From Opitutaceae bacterium (GTDB lineage: Bacteria; Verrucomicrobiota; Verrucomicrobiia; Opitutales; Opitutaceae): a stretch of 41,311 nucleotides of DNA. A program made the translations under genes and the position numbers. Positions 34,495 to 41,311 of this stretch are shown piece after piece. Below the pieces are notes generated by a model that did not search any database, had not been told where the DNA came from, and saw only the letters and a program-made list of their open reading frames with translations. Location: the NCBI GenBank assembly GCA_024711005.1, contig JANJTQ010000173.1, forward strand, positions 1-41,311. The letters are read 5' to 3'. Within the stretch, counting starts at the first letter, position 1, and each line of letters begins with the position of its first letter.

Positions 34495-35457
34495 ATGTAT
34501 TACACCCATCTCGGCCGCTCCGGCCTCAAGGTTTCCCGACTCTGTCTTGGCACGATGAACTTCGGCCCCAAGACCCTCGAGGCGGATTCATTCGCGATCA
34601 TGGATCGCGCGCTGGAGCTTGGGCTGAATTTTTGGGACACCGCCGACGTTTACGGTTGGAAAAAGGGAGAAGGAATCACCGAGCGGATTATCGGCCGCTA
34701 CTTCGCCCAAGGCGGCGGACGTCGCGAAAAGGTGGTCCTCGCAACCAAGGTCTACGGTGACATGGGCGAATGGCCCAACACCAGCCGGCTTTCCGCACTC
34801 CACATTCGCCGGGCATGCGAGGCATCGCTCGAACGCCTGCAAACGGACTACCTCGACCTATACCAAATGCACCACGTCTGGCGCGAGGCCCCGTGGGAGG
34901 AGATCTGGCAGGCCTTGGAGCTGTTGGTTCAACAGGGGAAAGTCATCTACACCGGCTCGTCCAATTTCGCCGGATGGCACATCGCCAAGGCCAACGAGGC
35001 CGCGCGCCGTCGTCATTTCCTCGGACTCATCTCGGAACAGAGTCTCTATAATCTCAATGCCCGCACCGTGGAGCGGGACCTGCTTCCCGCGTGTGAAGAC
35101 TACGGCCTCGGTGTGATTCCATGGAGCCCCTTGGGAGGCGGTCTGCTCGGCGGCATTCTTTCCGATGTCGAAGCCGGTTCGCGCCGCGCGGGTATCACGC
35201 TGTCCGAAACCGATCGCCCCAAGATCGAAAAATGGGAGGCCCTATGCGCCACGCTCGGCGAAAAACCCGCCGACGTCGCCCTCGCGTGGCTCCTTCATCA
35301 AAAAGCCGTCACCGCACCGATCATCGGTCCGCGCACCGTCGACCAGCTCAACGGCAGTCTTCGCGCCTTGGATATTCAACTCTCCTCCGAGACGCTCGCG
35401 CAGCTCGACATCATCTTCCCCGGCCACAAACCCTCGCCCGAGGGCTACGCGTGGTAG
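34495..35457 (+). CDS. Aldo/keto reductase, 320 aa
   Basis: NAD(P)H-dependent reductase with a TIM barrel. The catalytic tetrad is Asp48 and Tyr53 in FWDTADVYG, Lys85 in LATKVYG and His126 in YQMHHV. The C-terminal cofactor loop has IIGPRTVDQLNGSL. The opening MYYTHLGRSGLKVSRLCLGT is typical of the AKR11/12-like branch (YajO/YghZ relatives), with unknown physiological substrate. ATG 34495 was chosen for that reason. No Shine-Dalgarno sequence is visible. Confidence 0.92.
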   Translation: MYYTHLGRSGLKVSRLCLGTMNFGPKTLEADSFAIMDRALELGLNFWDTADVYGWKKGEGITERIIGRYFAQGGGRREKVVLATKVYGDMGEWPNTSRLSALHIRRACEASLERLQTDYLDLYQMHHVWREAPWEEIWQALELLVQQGKVIYTGSSNFAGWHIAKANEAARRRHFLGLISEQSLYNLNARTVERDLLPACEDYGLGVIPWSPLGGGLLGGILSDVEAGSRRAGITLSETDRPKIEKWEALCATLGEKPADVALAWLLHQKAVTAPIIGPRTVDQLNGSLRALDIQLSSETLAQLDIIFPGHKPSPEGYAW

Positions 35458-35547
35458 GGCATGCGACATCGATTCTTTTCCCGCCAATCGCCCGATGAAT
35501 TCCAACCCATGCAAGATCATCTCGGTCCGGAACACGGAGGCCGTTGA

Positions 35548-36093
35548 GTGAAACGTCCGCTCCTTATCCGCCTGGGGATCGCCTTCGTGGTCACGGCCGT
35601 CGTTGTGGTGATCATCTCTCGGCAGCGGCCACGTCCACCCGCCACCCCCGAACCCATCACGGGTTCAACCCACGCGACATCCGACCACCCGCCACAAGCT
35701 ACGTCCTCCGCCATCGCGACGGCCCCCGGCGAATCCGTGGCGACTTCGGAGCCGCACGCAACCCCTGCACAACCTCTCGTATCCACATCCCGGTTACCGG
35801 TGGGCGAAGCCGCGCATCAGATGATCGAAACGCTCACGGTGACTTACGACGCCGCGTCCGTTCCATCCTTGGCTCGTTTCCTGGCCCACACCGATCCGGA
35901 GATCCGCGCCGCCGCACGTGAAGGACTGGTTCAACTCGGCGAACGCGCCGCGATACCGTTTCTCGAAGAGGCGGCCAAAACCGCCCCCGGCGACGAGGCG
36001 GTCGCCTTGCGCGAAGCCGCCGAGTTTCTCGCCTTGCCCACTTGGACGGAACGTCGAGCCGCCGAAAAAAAACGCGCATCCTCGGGCAGCTAG
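35548..36093 (+). CDS. Membrane-anchored HEAT-repeat-like protein, 181 aa, GTG start
   Basis: The start is GTG 35548, supported by CGGAGG eight bases upstream. One N-terminal membrane segment (about 8-24) is followed by a Pro/Thr/Ala-rich linker (about 28-85) and a helical domain (about 88-165). SVPSLARFLAHTDPEIRAAA and then LVQLGERAAIPFLEEAA are HEAT/PBS-lyase-like repeats, usually protein-binding. The C-terminus is Lys/Arg-rich. The protein probably faces the periplasm with its helical domain. No partner can be named. Confidence 0.75.
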   Translation: MKRPLLIRLGIAFVVTAVVVVIISRQRPRPPATPEPITGSTHATSDHPPQATSSAIATAPGESVATSEPHATPAQPLVSTSRLPVGEAAHQMIETLTVTYDAASVPSLARFLAHTDPEIRAAAREGLVQLGERAAIPFLEEAAKTAPGDEAVALREAAEFLALPTWTERRAAEKKRASSGS

Positions 36094-36135
36094 CACTGTT
36101 CCATTAAGTTCGAGCGGAAGGCTTGGCTTGGAGGG

Positions 36136-36199
36136 CCCGACGACCTCGTCAGGCTTGATCGGCGCGCTCTCCCAACCGACCCGACGAGGTCGTCGGGTC
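36136..36199. repeat. Two copies of the CCCGACGA-TCGTCGGG palindrome
   Basis: The unit at 36178-36199 has arms GACCCGACGA and TCGTCGGGTC, identical to the purH terminator stem at 29779-29800 with a different 2-base centre. A shorter copy with one mismatch is at 36136-36153. Both lie in the 160-bp gap between the HEAT-repeat gene and the convergent gene ending at 36258. Without a T-run they look like dispersed repeats that can double as transcript ends. Confidence 0.6.
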
Positions 36200-36257
36200 T
36201 CCCTCTCGGACGCCGGGCGCAGGCTTAGCAGAGTCGTGCCAATGCCTGCGAGACTCC

Positions 36258-36551
36258 TTACCCAACGCGGTAAAGCGGCGTCCCGCTCAACGCACTGCGG
36301 AGGGCGATCTCATCCGCATCCGTCGCCGCCTCGCTCAACAAGGGAAACAGAATCACCGCTTCGAAGCGCGGCGTCCCTTTTTCAGCCAACAGTTGTTTCG
36401 AGCCGGGATACCAAACGGCCTCCACCTCCTCACCTTGCTTGGCAAACTGCGTCGCAATTTCACCCGCTTGCGCCTCATTACCAGCTATTACCGCAAGCAC
36501 ACGCCGAGAAACACCTGCGCTACCCTTAACATTATTATCACGAATCGTCAT
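36258..36551 (-). CDS. Unknown small protein, possibly receiver-like fold, 97 aa
   Basis: The frame starts at ATG 36551 and ends at 36258. The order of hydrophobic strands and amphipathic helices (RRVLAVIAGN, EAQAGEIATQFAKQG, VEAVWYPGS, FEAVILFPLL) resembles the first half of a receiver or other Rossmann-like domain, but the position where a receiver has its phosphorylated Asp reads VILFP. No catalytic motif is present. The first 20 codons are less GC-rich than neighbours. The receiver comparison is inference only. Confidence 0.55.
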   Translation of the reverse strand: MTIRDNNVKGSAGVSRRVLAVIAGNEAQAGEIATQFAKQGEEVEAVWYPGSKQLLAEKGTPRFEAVILFPLLSEAATDADEIALRSALSGTPLYRVG

Positions 36552-36783
36552 GGGGACAGGTTATCATCTTAACAATTATTTTACACCGGGGCTTGCTTGG
36601 GATTTTCCGGTTATGATCACCCAGTTCTCCAGCGTAGAATCCCCTATGCCTCGTCTCAAAAAGAATGCCGTCTGAAGATGCGGCGCCTCCCTCAACCGCT
36701 TCCGGCTCACACCCGCCGCATCCGTTCATCCTGATCAAGTTTTTCGTTGCCGCGCTTCCTCCGAAGCCAAGCATCGCCCGACC

Positions 36784-37668
36784 GTGGTTCCCGACGCCGA
36801 TTATCGCATCAAACTCCCTGTCTTCGAGGGACCTCTCGACCTCCTCCTTTTCCTGATCAAAAAGAACGAGATCGATATTTACGACATCCCGATCGTCTCG
36901 GTCACACGCCAGTACATCGATGTTTTGCACTCGATGAAGGAGCTCAACCTGGAGATCGCCGGGGATTTTTTCGTCATGTCCGCCACGTTGATGGAGATTA
37001 AAAGTCGCATGCTCCTCCCGCGCGGTCAGGCCGCGGTCGATCCGAACGCGACCGAAGAGGAGATGGACCCGCGCTGGGAGCTCGTCCACCAGCTCCTTCA
37101 ATACAAAAAATTCAAGGAGGCCGCCGCCAAGCTCGACGAACTCGCGGTTTTCCAACGCGACCTCCTCGCCCGCCACGTCTCCGAACTGGCAGTCAGCGAT
37201 TCCGATCGTCCGCTCAAAAACGTCGACCGCATCGAACTCTGGAACGCCTTCAACATCGTTCTTCGTCGCCTCGCCGAGAAACTCGTCGTCGGCCAGATTC
37301 AAGACGAACAGATCACCGTCTCCGACAAGATGGAGGAGGTTCTCGAATTTATCCGCACGCGAAAGACCTTCGTGTTCACCGAACTTTTCGGCGATCAACC
37401 CGTCACCGTGCGCCTGCTCGTGGCGACATTCATCGCGGTGCTCGAACTGACCCGACTCGGCAAACTTCGCGTGCGTCAGAACGATGCGTTCACCGACATT
37501 GAATGCAGCGCTCGCGACGACTCGCAACCGCCCTCGCAGCCTGAACCGCAGGCGGAGACGCCACCACCTTCGCATGCCCCCGACGGCCCCGCCACACCCG
37601 AGGCGCCGGATGGCAATTTCGAAAAGCCGCTTGAAACACCTGCGGAAGCAAGCACGGTAACCGCGTGA
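36784..37668 (+). CDS. scpA: Segregation and condensation protein A, 294 aa, GTG start
   Basis: ScpA is the kleisin that joins Smc and ScpB in chromosome condensation. The sequence has YRIKLPVFEGPLDLLLFLI near the N-terminus, KNEIDIYDIPI, a FVMSATLMEIKSRMLLP helix and the C-terminal winged-helix part ending near LTRLGKLRVRQ. GTG 36784 is the first in-frame start matching the family. The last 50 residues are a Pro/Glu-rich tail not usual for ScpA. No scpB is present in the window; instead a small gene overlaps the stop. Confidence 0.93.
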   Translation: MVPDADYRIKLPVFEGPLDLLLFLIKKNEIDIYDIPIVSVTRQYIDVLHSMKELNLEIAGDFFVMSATLMEIKSRMLLPRGQAAVDPNATEEEMDPRWELVHQLLQYKKFKEAAAKLDELAVFQRDLLARHVSELAVSDSDRPLKNVDRIELWNAFNIVLRRLAEKLVVGQIQDEQITVSDKMEEVLEFIRTRKTFVFTELFGDQPVTVRLLVATFIAVLELTRLGKLRVRQNDAFTDIECSARDDSQPPSQPEPQAETPPPSHAPDGPATPEAPDGNFEKPLETPAEASTVTA

Positions 37669-37931
37669 GCAAGAAACCGACCCGTCCCCACCGAAAAGCA
37701 CCGGCCAAATCAGCCGGCCTGGTTGGCGTCGGCCTCGACAATCACGACGGCCACAAACGAGTCACCCAAGGCGAACAATTTGTGCTCGTCGGCGGCTCTG
37801 AAGAGACCCACGGCCGCATGACCGAAACAGTCGTCAAGACGTTTGAGGAACTCAAACGTCGCGACAAACGACTGGAGAGCGTCGACCCACGCGAGCTCGC
37901 TGATATCGTCCACAAGTCCACCCCGCGTTAA
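37665..37931 (+). CDS. Small basic unknown protein coupled to scpA, 88 aa
   Basis: GTG 37665 overlaps the scpA stop as GTGA, which points to translational coupling. The first 20 residues are Lys/Arg/Pro-rich (KKPTRPHRKAPAK). The rest is polar with a LVGVGLDNHDGHKRVTQGE segment and a C-terminal helix (ETVVKTFEELKRRDKRLES). No domain is recognised. The linkage to scpA might reflect a nucleoid-related role, but this is inference. Confidence 0.65.
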   Translation: MSKKPTRPHRKAPAKSAGLVGVGLDNHDGHKRVTQGEQFVLVGGSEETHGRMTETVVKTFEELKRRDKRLESVDPRELADIVHKSTPR

Positions 37932-37947
37932 CCCCTTTTCCCCTACC

Positions 37948-38322
37948 ATGAGTGTAACACCCGAAGATTCCGATCTCTCCGCCCCGAAGCCGCCCGTGCC
38001 GTCTCCCTTGCCGGCACCCACCCCGGTCGCACCGATCGCACCGCTCACCACGCCGCCCGTTTCCACGGCCGCCGTCCCCGGCAAGTCTGCACTCAAGCTT
38101 CCGACGCCCCCCTCCGGCGGGCTCCGTCCGCCCGCCTCGCCGGCTCCCGCCCCCAGCGGTACCGCCGCTTTCAACAAGCTTCCGGAGTCCCCCAAGTTTG
38201 TGTCGCCGATGCCGACGATCGAGCACGCGGACGATGCCATCCCGGCGTTCCTCCCGATCGTCGCGGGCTTCGCGGCCGCGGCTTCCATCGCTTTCGCCGT
38301 TCTCCTCTACCTGAAACGCTGA
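37948..38322 (+). CDS. Proline-rich protein with C-terminal membrane anchor, 124 aa
   Basis: ATG 37948 opens a protein whose first 90 residues are Pro/Ala/Ser-rich and probably unstructured. A single membrane segment (about 101-121, FLPIVAGFAAAASIAFAVLL) ends in LKR, so it is tail-anchored with the disordered part in the cytoplasm. It starts 16 bp after the preceding gene and 10 bp before trxA, consistent with one scpA-trxA operon. No function is assigned. Confidence 0.7.
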   Translation: MSVTPEDSDLSAPKPPVPSPLPAPTPVAPIAPLTTPPVSTAAVPGKSALKLPTPPSGGLRPPASPAPAPSGTAAFNKLPESPKFVSPMPTIEHADDAIPAFLPIVAGFAAAASIAFAVLLYLKR

Positions 38323-38332
38323 TCATTTCACC

Positions 38333-38656
38333 ATGTCCGATAAAATCGCCCACCTGACCTCCGACAACTTCAAGACCGCCATCGCCTCGCCCGCCCCTGT
38401 CCTCGTGGACTTCTGGGCTCCGTGGTGCGGCCCTTGCAAAGCCATCGCACCGATTCTCGCCGAGCTCGCCGACGAACTCGACGGCAAGGTCACGATCACC
38501 AAGGTCAACGTGGACGACAACAACGCCATCGCCACCGAGTACGGCGTTCGAGCCATCCCCACCATGCTGCTCTTCAAGGGGGGCCAACTCGTGGAGACCC
38601 TCGTCGGCATGATGCCCAAGGCCACACTCAAGGAAAAGCTCCTCTCCAAGATCTGA
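38333..38656 (+). CDS. trxA: Thioredoxin, 107 aa
   Basis: A standard one-domain thioredoxin with the redox pair Cys32-Gly-Pro-Cys35 in FWAPWCGPCKA and the cis-proline in VRAIPTMLLFKGG. It reduces disulfides in cytoplasmic proteins using thioredoxin reductase, which is not in the window. The length is normal and the start has no Shine-Dalgarno sequence. A strong terminator follows 40 bp after the stop. Confidence 0.96.
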   Translation: MSDKIAHLTSDNFKTAIASPAPVLVDFWAPWCGPCKAIAPILAELADELDGKVTITKVNVDDNNAIATEYGVRAIPTMLLFKGGQLVETLVGMMPKATLKEKLLSKI

Positions 38657-38696
38657 GTTTTCCCAACTCACGCCGGAAGCCGCTCGCTTCCCGTCC

Positions 38697-38726
38697 AACC
38701 GCCGCTTCACCCGCGGCGGTTTTTTT
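38697..38726 (+). terminator. Intrinsic terminator after trxA
   Basis: AACCGCCGC (38697-38705) and GCGGCGGTT (38713-38721) form a perfect 9-bp stem with a 7-base loop, followed by a run of T to 38726. It ends the scpA-trxA unit. Confidence 0.88.
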
Positions 38727-38811
38727 GCGCGCGCATCAGGGGACTCGGAAGGCGGGAGCGTTTTGAGCGTGAGCGACAAGTCCGCCATTTGCGCGCGAGG
38801 ATCGGAATCGC

Positions 38812-38825
38812 GAGCGAGCTCGCTC
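38812..38825. repeat. 14-bp perfect palindrome GAGCGAGCTCGCTC
   Basis: A perfect self-complementary 14-mer in the gap between trxA and menA, close to a GAGCGTGAGCGA 12-mer (38765-38776) that also occurs at 29684-29695. These look like pieces of dispersed intergenic repeats. A role as the menA transcript end is possible. Confidence 0.35.
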
Positions 38826-38857
38826 CCACTCCCAAGTCACGCACGCTCCGCATCTTT

Positions 38858-39769
38858 TCAGCCCCAAACCAAGCCCACCGCCAGCACCAGCGCGTAAAAC
38901 GCGAGGTACATGCCGGTCGCACCCAGAAGCCGAATCAGCTCGGCCGGGTTGGTCGATCGCGCGAGACGAACGGATTGTATCCATCCCACCGTTACGCACA
39001 TCGCCGCTCCACCGATCACAAAAGCAGGATTCCAGTCGCCCGCGCCCACCGCCACCAGCGCCGCCACCGCGAGGCCGTGCGATACCATGAATTGCGTCCG
39101 CGCAAATCGACGGCCAAACCGCACCACCAGCGTCCGTTTGCCCGCGCGGGCGTCCGTCTCCACGTCGCGATAGTTGTTCACGACGAGGATATTCGCGGCC
39201 AGCGCGCCGATACCGGCCCCGACGATCCACGCCTCCTGCGTGACCACACCGGTCTGGACAAAATACGTCGCCCCGACGGCCACGAGTCCGAAGAAGATGA
39301 AGACAAACACATCGCCCAGTCCGTTGTACCCGAGTGGATACGGACCGCCCGTGTAGGCGATTCCACAAACGATGCTGGCGATGCCGATCAGCAACAGCGG
39401 CCAGCCGCCGTAGCCGAGCAACGTGAGCCCGATGGCAAAAGCCAGGGCGAACATCCCGATCATCGCCCGCTTCATTGTAGCCGGAGCCACCAGTCCCGAA
39501 GCCACCGCGCGGCGCGGCCCCACCCGCTCCTCGGTATCGGCGCCCTTCACGAAATCATAGTAATCGTTGGCGAAGTTGGTGCCGACCTGGATCAACAGAG
39601 CAAAGGCCAGACATGCAAGGGCGGCGGGCGCCACGAAATCGCCATCGCGCCAGGCCAGTGCCGAAGCGGCAAGCACGGGTGCCACCGCCGCGGGCAACGT
39701 GCGCGGGCGCGACGCATCCAGCCAGATCCACAACGATGACGATTTCGGCGCACCGGTCATGATACTCAT
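38858..39769 (-). CDS. menA: 1,4-dihydroxy-2-naphthoate polyprenyltransferase, 303 aa
   Basis: Integral membrane UbiA-family enzyme that prenylates DHNA in menaquinone synthesis. The two Asp-rich motifs are present: NFANDYYDFVKGAD (65-78), the MenA-specific form, and NNYRDVETDARAGKRTL (from 198). About eight to nine membrane segments are visible. A GPRRAVASGLV motif follows the first Asp motif, as in MenA. The start ATG 39769 overlaps the stop of the upstream gene by four bases (ATGA), so both are probably translated together. Confidence 0.93.
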   Translation of the reverse strand: MSIMTGAPKSSSLWIWLDASRPRTLPAAVAPVLAASALAWRDGDFVAPAALACLAFALLIQVGTNFANDYYDFVKGADTEERVGPRRAVASGLVAPATMKRAMIGMFALAFAIGLTLLGYGGWPLLLIGIASIVCGIAYTGGPYPLGYNGLGDVFVFIFFGLVAVGATYFVQTGVVTQEAWIVGAGIGALAANILVVNNYRDVETDARAGKRTLVVRFGRRFARTQFMVSHGLAVAALVAVGAGDWNPAFVIGGAAMCVTVGWIQSVRLARSTNPAELIRLLGATGMYLAFYALVLAVGLVWG

Positions 39770-40413
39770 TCGGACCCCGTTCGGGTCTTCTTCTTGTTCA
39801 GTCGCACCAGCCGACGCTTCGCCATCGCGCTCAGCAGGACCGGCACCATGGCCAGAAATGCCATCAGGATCACCCGCTCGCGCGGAGCCGGCGACAAGAG
39901 CAGGCCAAAACCGACGACCAACGCCGCGAAGACAAAGAGAAACAACCCCTGGCCCGACAGGACTCCGCTAAAAATCCAGATGGTGATGAACGCAAACAAG
40001 GCGGCCTCCCATCCCAACAGATCAAAGCTCAAACCCAGGATAAAAAACACGGGAGCGACCAACGTGAAGCGACCGCCCCCACGGCGGGCGGTCTGAATCA
40101 ACATCGCGATTAAAAGCACCGTCCATCGCAACGCGACGATCTGAAGGTGGTCTCCGGACGTCGCGTCCGGCAGCTCTTTGGCCGACAAACCAATCAGGAA
40201 CGCGCCCGCCAGTGCCCGGACAAAATCCACCCAGTTACGTGGCTTCGCGAGTTCATCCCGGAATTTCAGCGCAACCGCCCTCGACTCCTGGCCGGTGCGC
40301 TTGGACGGCTTGAAGCGCGGCGAGGTGATTCCCTTGCGACGAAAGCGAAGCCACTGGCGGGGACACCAGAGAAGGAGCAACGCGAGCGTCAGCAGCCAGG
40401 GATTGAGGGTCAC
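39766..40413 (-). CDS. Polytopic membrane protein of unknown function, 215 aa
   Basis: A hydrophobic N-terminus (about 5-17) is followed by a basic cytoplasmic-looking loop and then several membrane segments (about 66-76, 92-106, 115-135, 137-170, 178-195), ending in a Lys/Arg-rich tail. No motif identifies a family. The 4-bp overlap with menA suggests a link to quinone metabolism or simply co-transcription. Start at ATG 40413. Confidence 0.72.
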   Translation of the reverse strand: MTLNPWLLTLALLLLWCPRQWLRFRRKGITSPRFKPSKRTGQESRAVALKFRDELAKPRNWVDFVRALAGAFLIGLSAKELPDATSGDHLQIVALRWTVLLIAMLIQTARRGGGRFTLVAPVFFILGLSFDLLGWEAALFAFITIWIFSGVLSGQGLFLFVFAALVVGFGLLLSPAPRERVILMAFLAMVPVLLSAMAKRRLVRLNKKKTRTGSE

Positions 40414-40456
40414 TTGAGTTGAAAACCAAGTCGCGACAGGGACCGCCTTTCCGGAA

Positions 40457-41311
40457 TCAAAGGATCATGCCCGCCGCGACCGTCGCGTTGGTGAACTCGT
40501 CGACCAGGATGAAACTGCCGGTGTTGCGATTGCGCTGGTAGGGATCGGCGATCAGCGGAATCGCCGAGCGCAACACGATCCGACCAATGTCGTTCATACC
40601 GATCTCGGTGTCGCCCTCGAGCTTGTGGAGCGTGTTGATGTTCACCTTGTAGCGCACGGCCTTGATCACCGACTTCGCCTCGCGCGTCGTGTGGCGGATG
40701 ACGTATTTACCGCCCGGCACGAGTTTCTTTTCGGAGAACCAGCAGATCATCGCCTCGATGTCCTGGGTGACGTGCGGCGGATTATTGACCTTGGTGATCG
40801 TGTCGCCGCGGGAGACGTCGATCTCGTCCTCCAGCGTCATCACAACCGACATGGGCGCGAACGCCTCGCCAATCTCGCCGGTTGGACCGTGAATGGACTT
40901 GATGCGCGAGGTGAGGCCGGACGGCTGCGAGACGATTTCGTCGCCAGGTTTGAATACGCCGCCGGCGACACGACCCGCGAAGCCACGGAAATCGTGGTGC
41001 TCGTTGCTGTTCGGACGGATCACGGTCTGCACCGGGAAACGTGCGTCGATGTGGTTCACATCGCTGCCGATATAAACCGTCTCCAGCGTGTAGAGCAGCG
41101 GGCTGCCTTGATACCACGGCGTCTTGTCGGAGCGATCGACGACGTTGTCGCCGTGCAGGGCGGAAATCGGAATGAACTTGATGTCGGGAATCTCCAGACG
41201 GGACGCGAACTCGGAGTAGGTCGCGACGATCTCGTTGAAGCGGGCCTCGGAGAAATCAACGAGGTCCATCTTGTTTACGCAGACAACGACGTGCGGGATG
41301 CGCAGCAGCGA
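40457..41311 (-). CDS. cysN: Sulfate adenylyltransferase subunit 1 (CysN), C-terminal part, runs off the right edge
   Basis: The frame is open to the window edge (285 codons seen). It begins in the GTPase domain with SLLRIPHVVVCVNKMDLVDF, containing the G4 motif NKMD, followed by the SALHGDNV (G5-like) region. The translation-factor beta-barrel domains follow: PVQTVIRPNS, FRGFAGRVAGGVFKPGDEI and a C-terminal barrel ending ATVAAGMIL. The GTP-driven subunit activates sulfate to APS together with CysD, which should lie beyond the edge. The protein stops without a fused APS-kinase domain, so it is CysN and not CysNC. Confidence 0.93.
   Translation of the reverse strand, partial: SLLRIPHVVVCVNKMDLVDFSEARFNEIVATYSEFASRLEIPDIKFIPISALHGDNVVDRSDKTPWYQGSPLLYTLETVYIGSDVNHIDARFPVQTVIRPNSNEHHDFRGFAGRVAGGVFKPGDEIVSQPSGLTSRIKSIHGPTGEIGEAFAPMSVVMTLEDEIDVSRGDTITKVNNPPHVTQDIEAMICWFSEKKLVPGGKYVIRHTTREAKSVIKAVRYKVNINTLHKLEGDTEIGMNDIGRIVLRSAIPLIADPYQRNRNTGSFILVDEFTNATVAAGMIL

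Noticed and set aside
36612-36617. TATGAT as a -10 box for scpA
   Set aside because: No acceptable -35 box lies 15-19 bases upstream, so it is not annotated as a promoter.
36665-36856. Short + strand frame with ATG before scpA
   Set aside because: It overlaps the scpA start in another frame, is Pro/Ser-rich and has no similarity; the scpA frame from GTG 36784 fits the family.

Overview
The window looks like a chromosomal segment of a high-GC member of Verrucomicrobiota, most likely class Opitutae / family Opitutaceae. The evidence is the C-terminal piece of a Verru_Chthon cassette protein A at the left edge, a PEP-CTERM-type secreted protein, large multi-domain secreted glycoside hydrolases without SusC/SusD partners, and mostly Shine-Dalgarno-less starts. 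No rRNA, tRNA, CRISPR array, transposase or phage gene was found. The taxonomic call is inference from gene families only.

Region 1 (about 1-19,060, all + strand) is a polysaccharide-degradation locus next to the Verru_Chthon cassette edge. In order: Verru_Chthon A C-terminus, a secreted unknown protein, a CE2-type SGNH acetylesterase, two tandem GH5 enzymes, a 500-bp gap with two palindromic repeats, a PEP-CTERM protein, a third GH5 with LamG and two PA14 domains, a 1226-residue sialate-O-acetylesterase-like protein, a GH3 beta-N-acetylhexosaminidase-like protein and a GH78 alpha-L-rhamnosidase-like protein. The first enzymes carry signal peptides while GH3 and GH78 do not. This suggests outside de-acetylation and backbone cutting followed by intracellular trimming of oligosaccharides. 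A roughly 240-residue N-terminal module of unknown function recurs in three of these proteins: one GH5, the PEP-CTERM protein and the esterase. It is the best candidate here for an undescribed glycan-binding or surface module.

Region 2 (about 19,080-23,320) holds small, loosely packed genes on both strands: YbaK-type deacylase, an orphan CheY/Rcp1-like response regulator preceded by what looks like the last residues of a lost histidine kinase, a VOC protein, a DUF5069 protein, a host-attachment-family protein, a tiny unknown ORF and a secreted proline/threonine-rich protein.

Region 3 (about 23,500-41,311) is mainly housekeeping: pgi, a membrane-anchored coiled-coil protein with a small lipoprotein, rsmI, an alpha/beta hydrolase, lipoproteins, a spermidine-synthase-like methyltransferase, purH divergent from apaG, an MBL/beta-CASP nuclease-like protein, an inositol-monophosphatase-family protein, an aldo/keto reductase, a HEAT-repeat protein, scpA with two small unknown genes and trxA, menA with a membrane protein, and the 3' part of cysN running off the right edge. 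Clear intrinsic terminators follow the 26,055 lipoprotein, purH, the beta-CASP gene and trxA.
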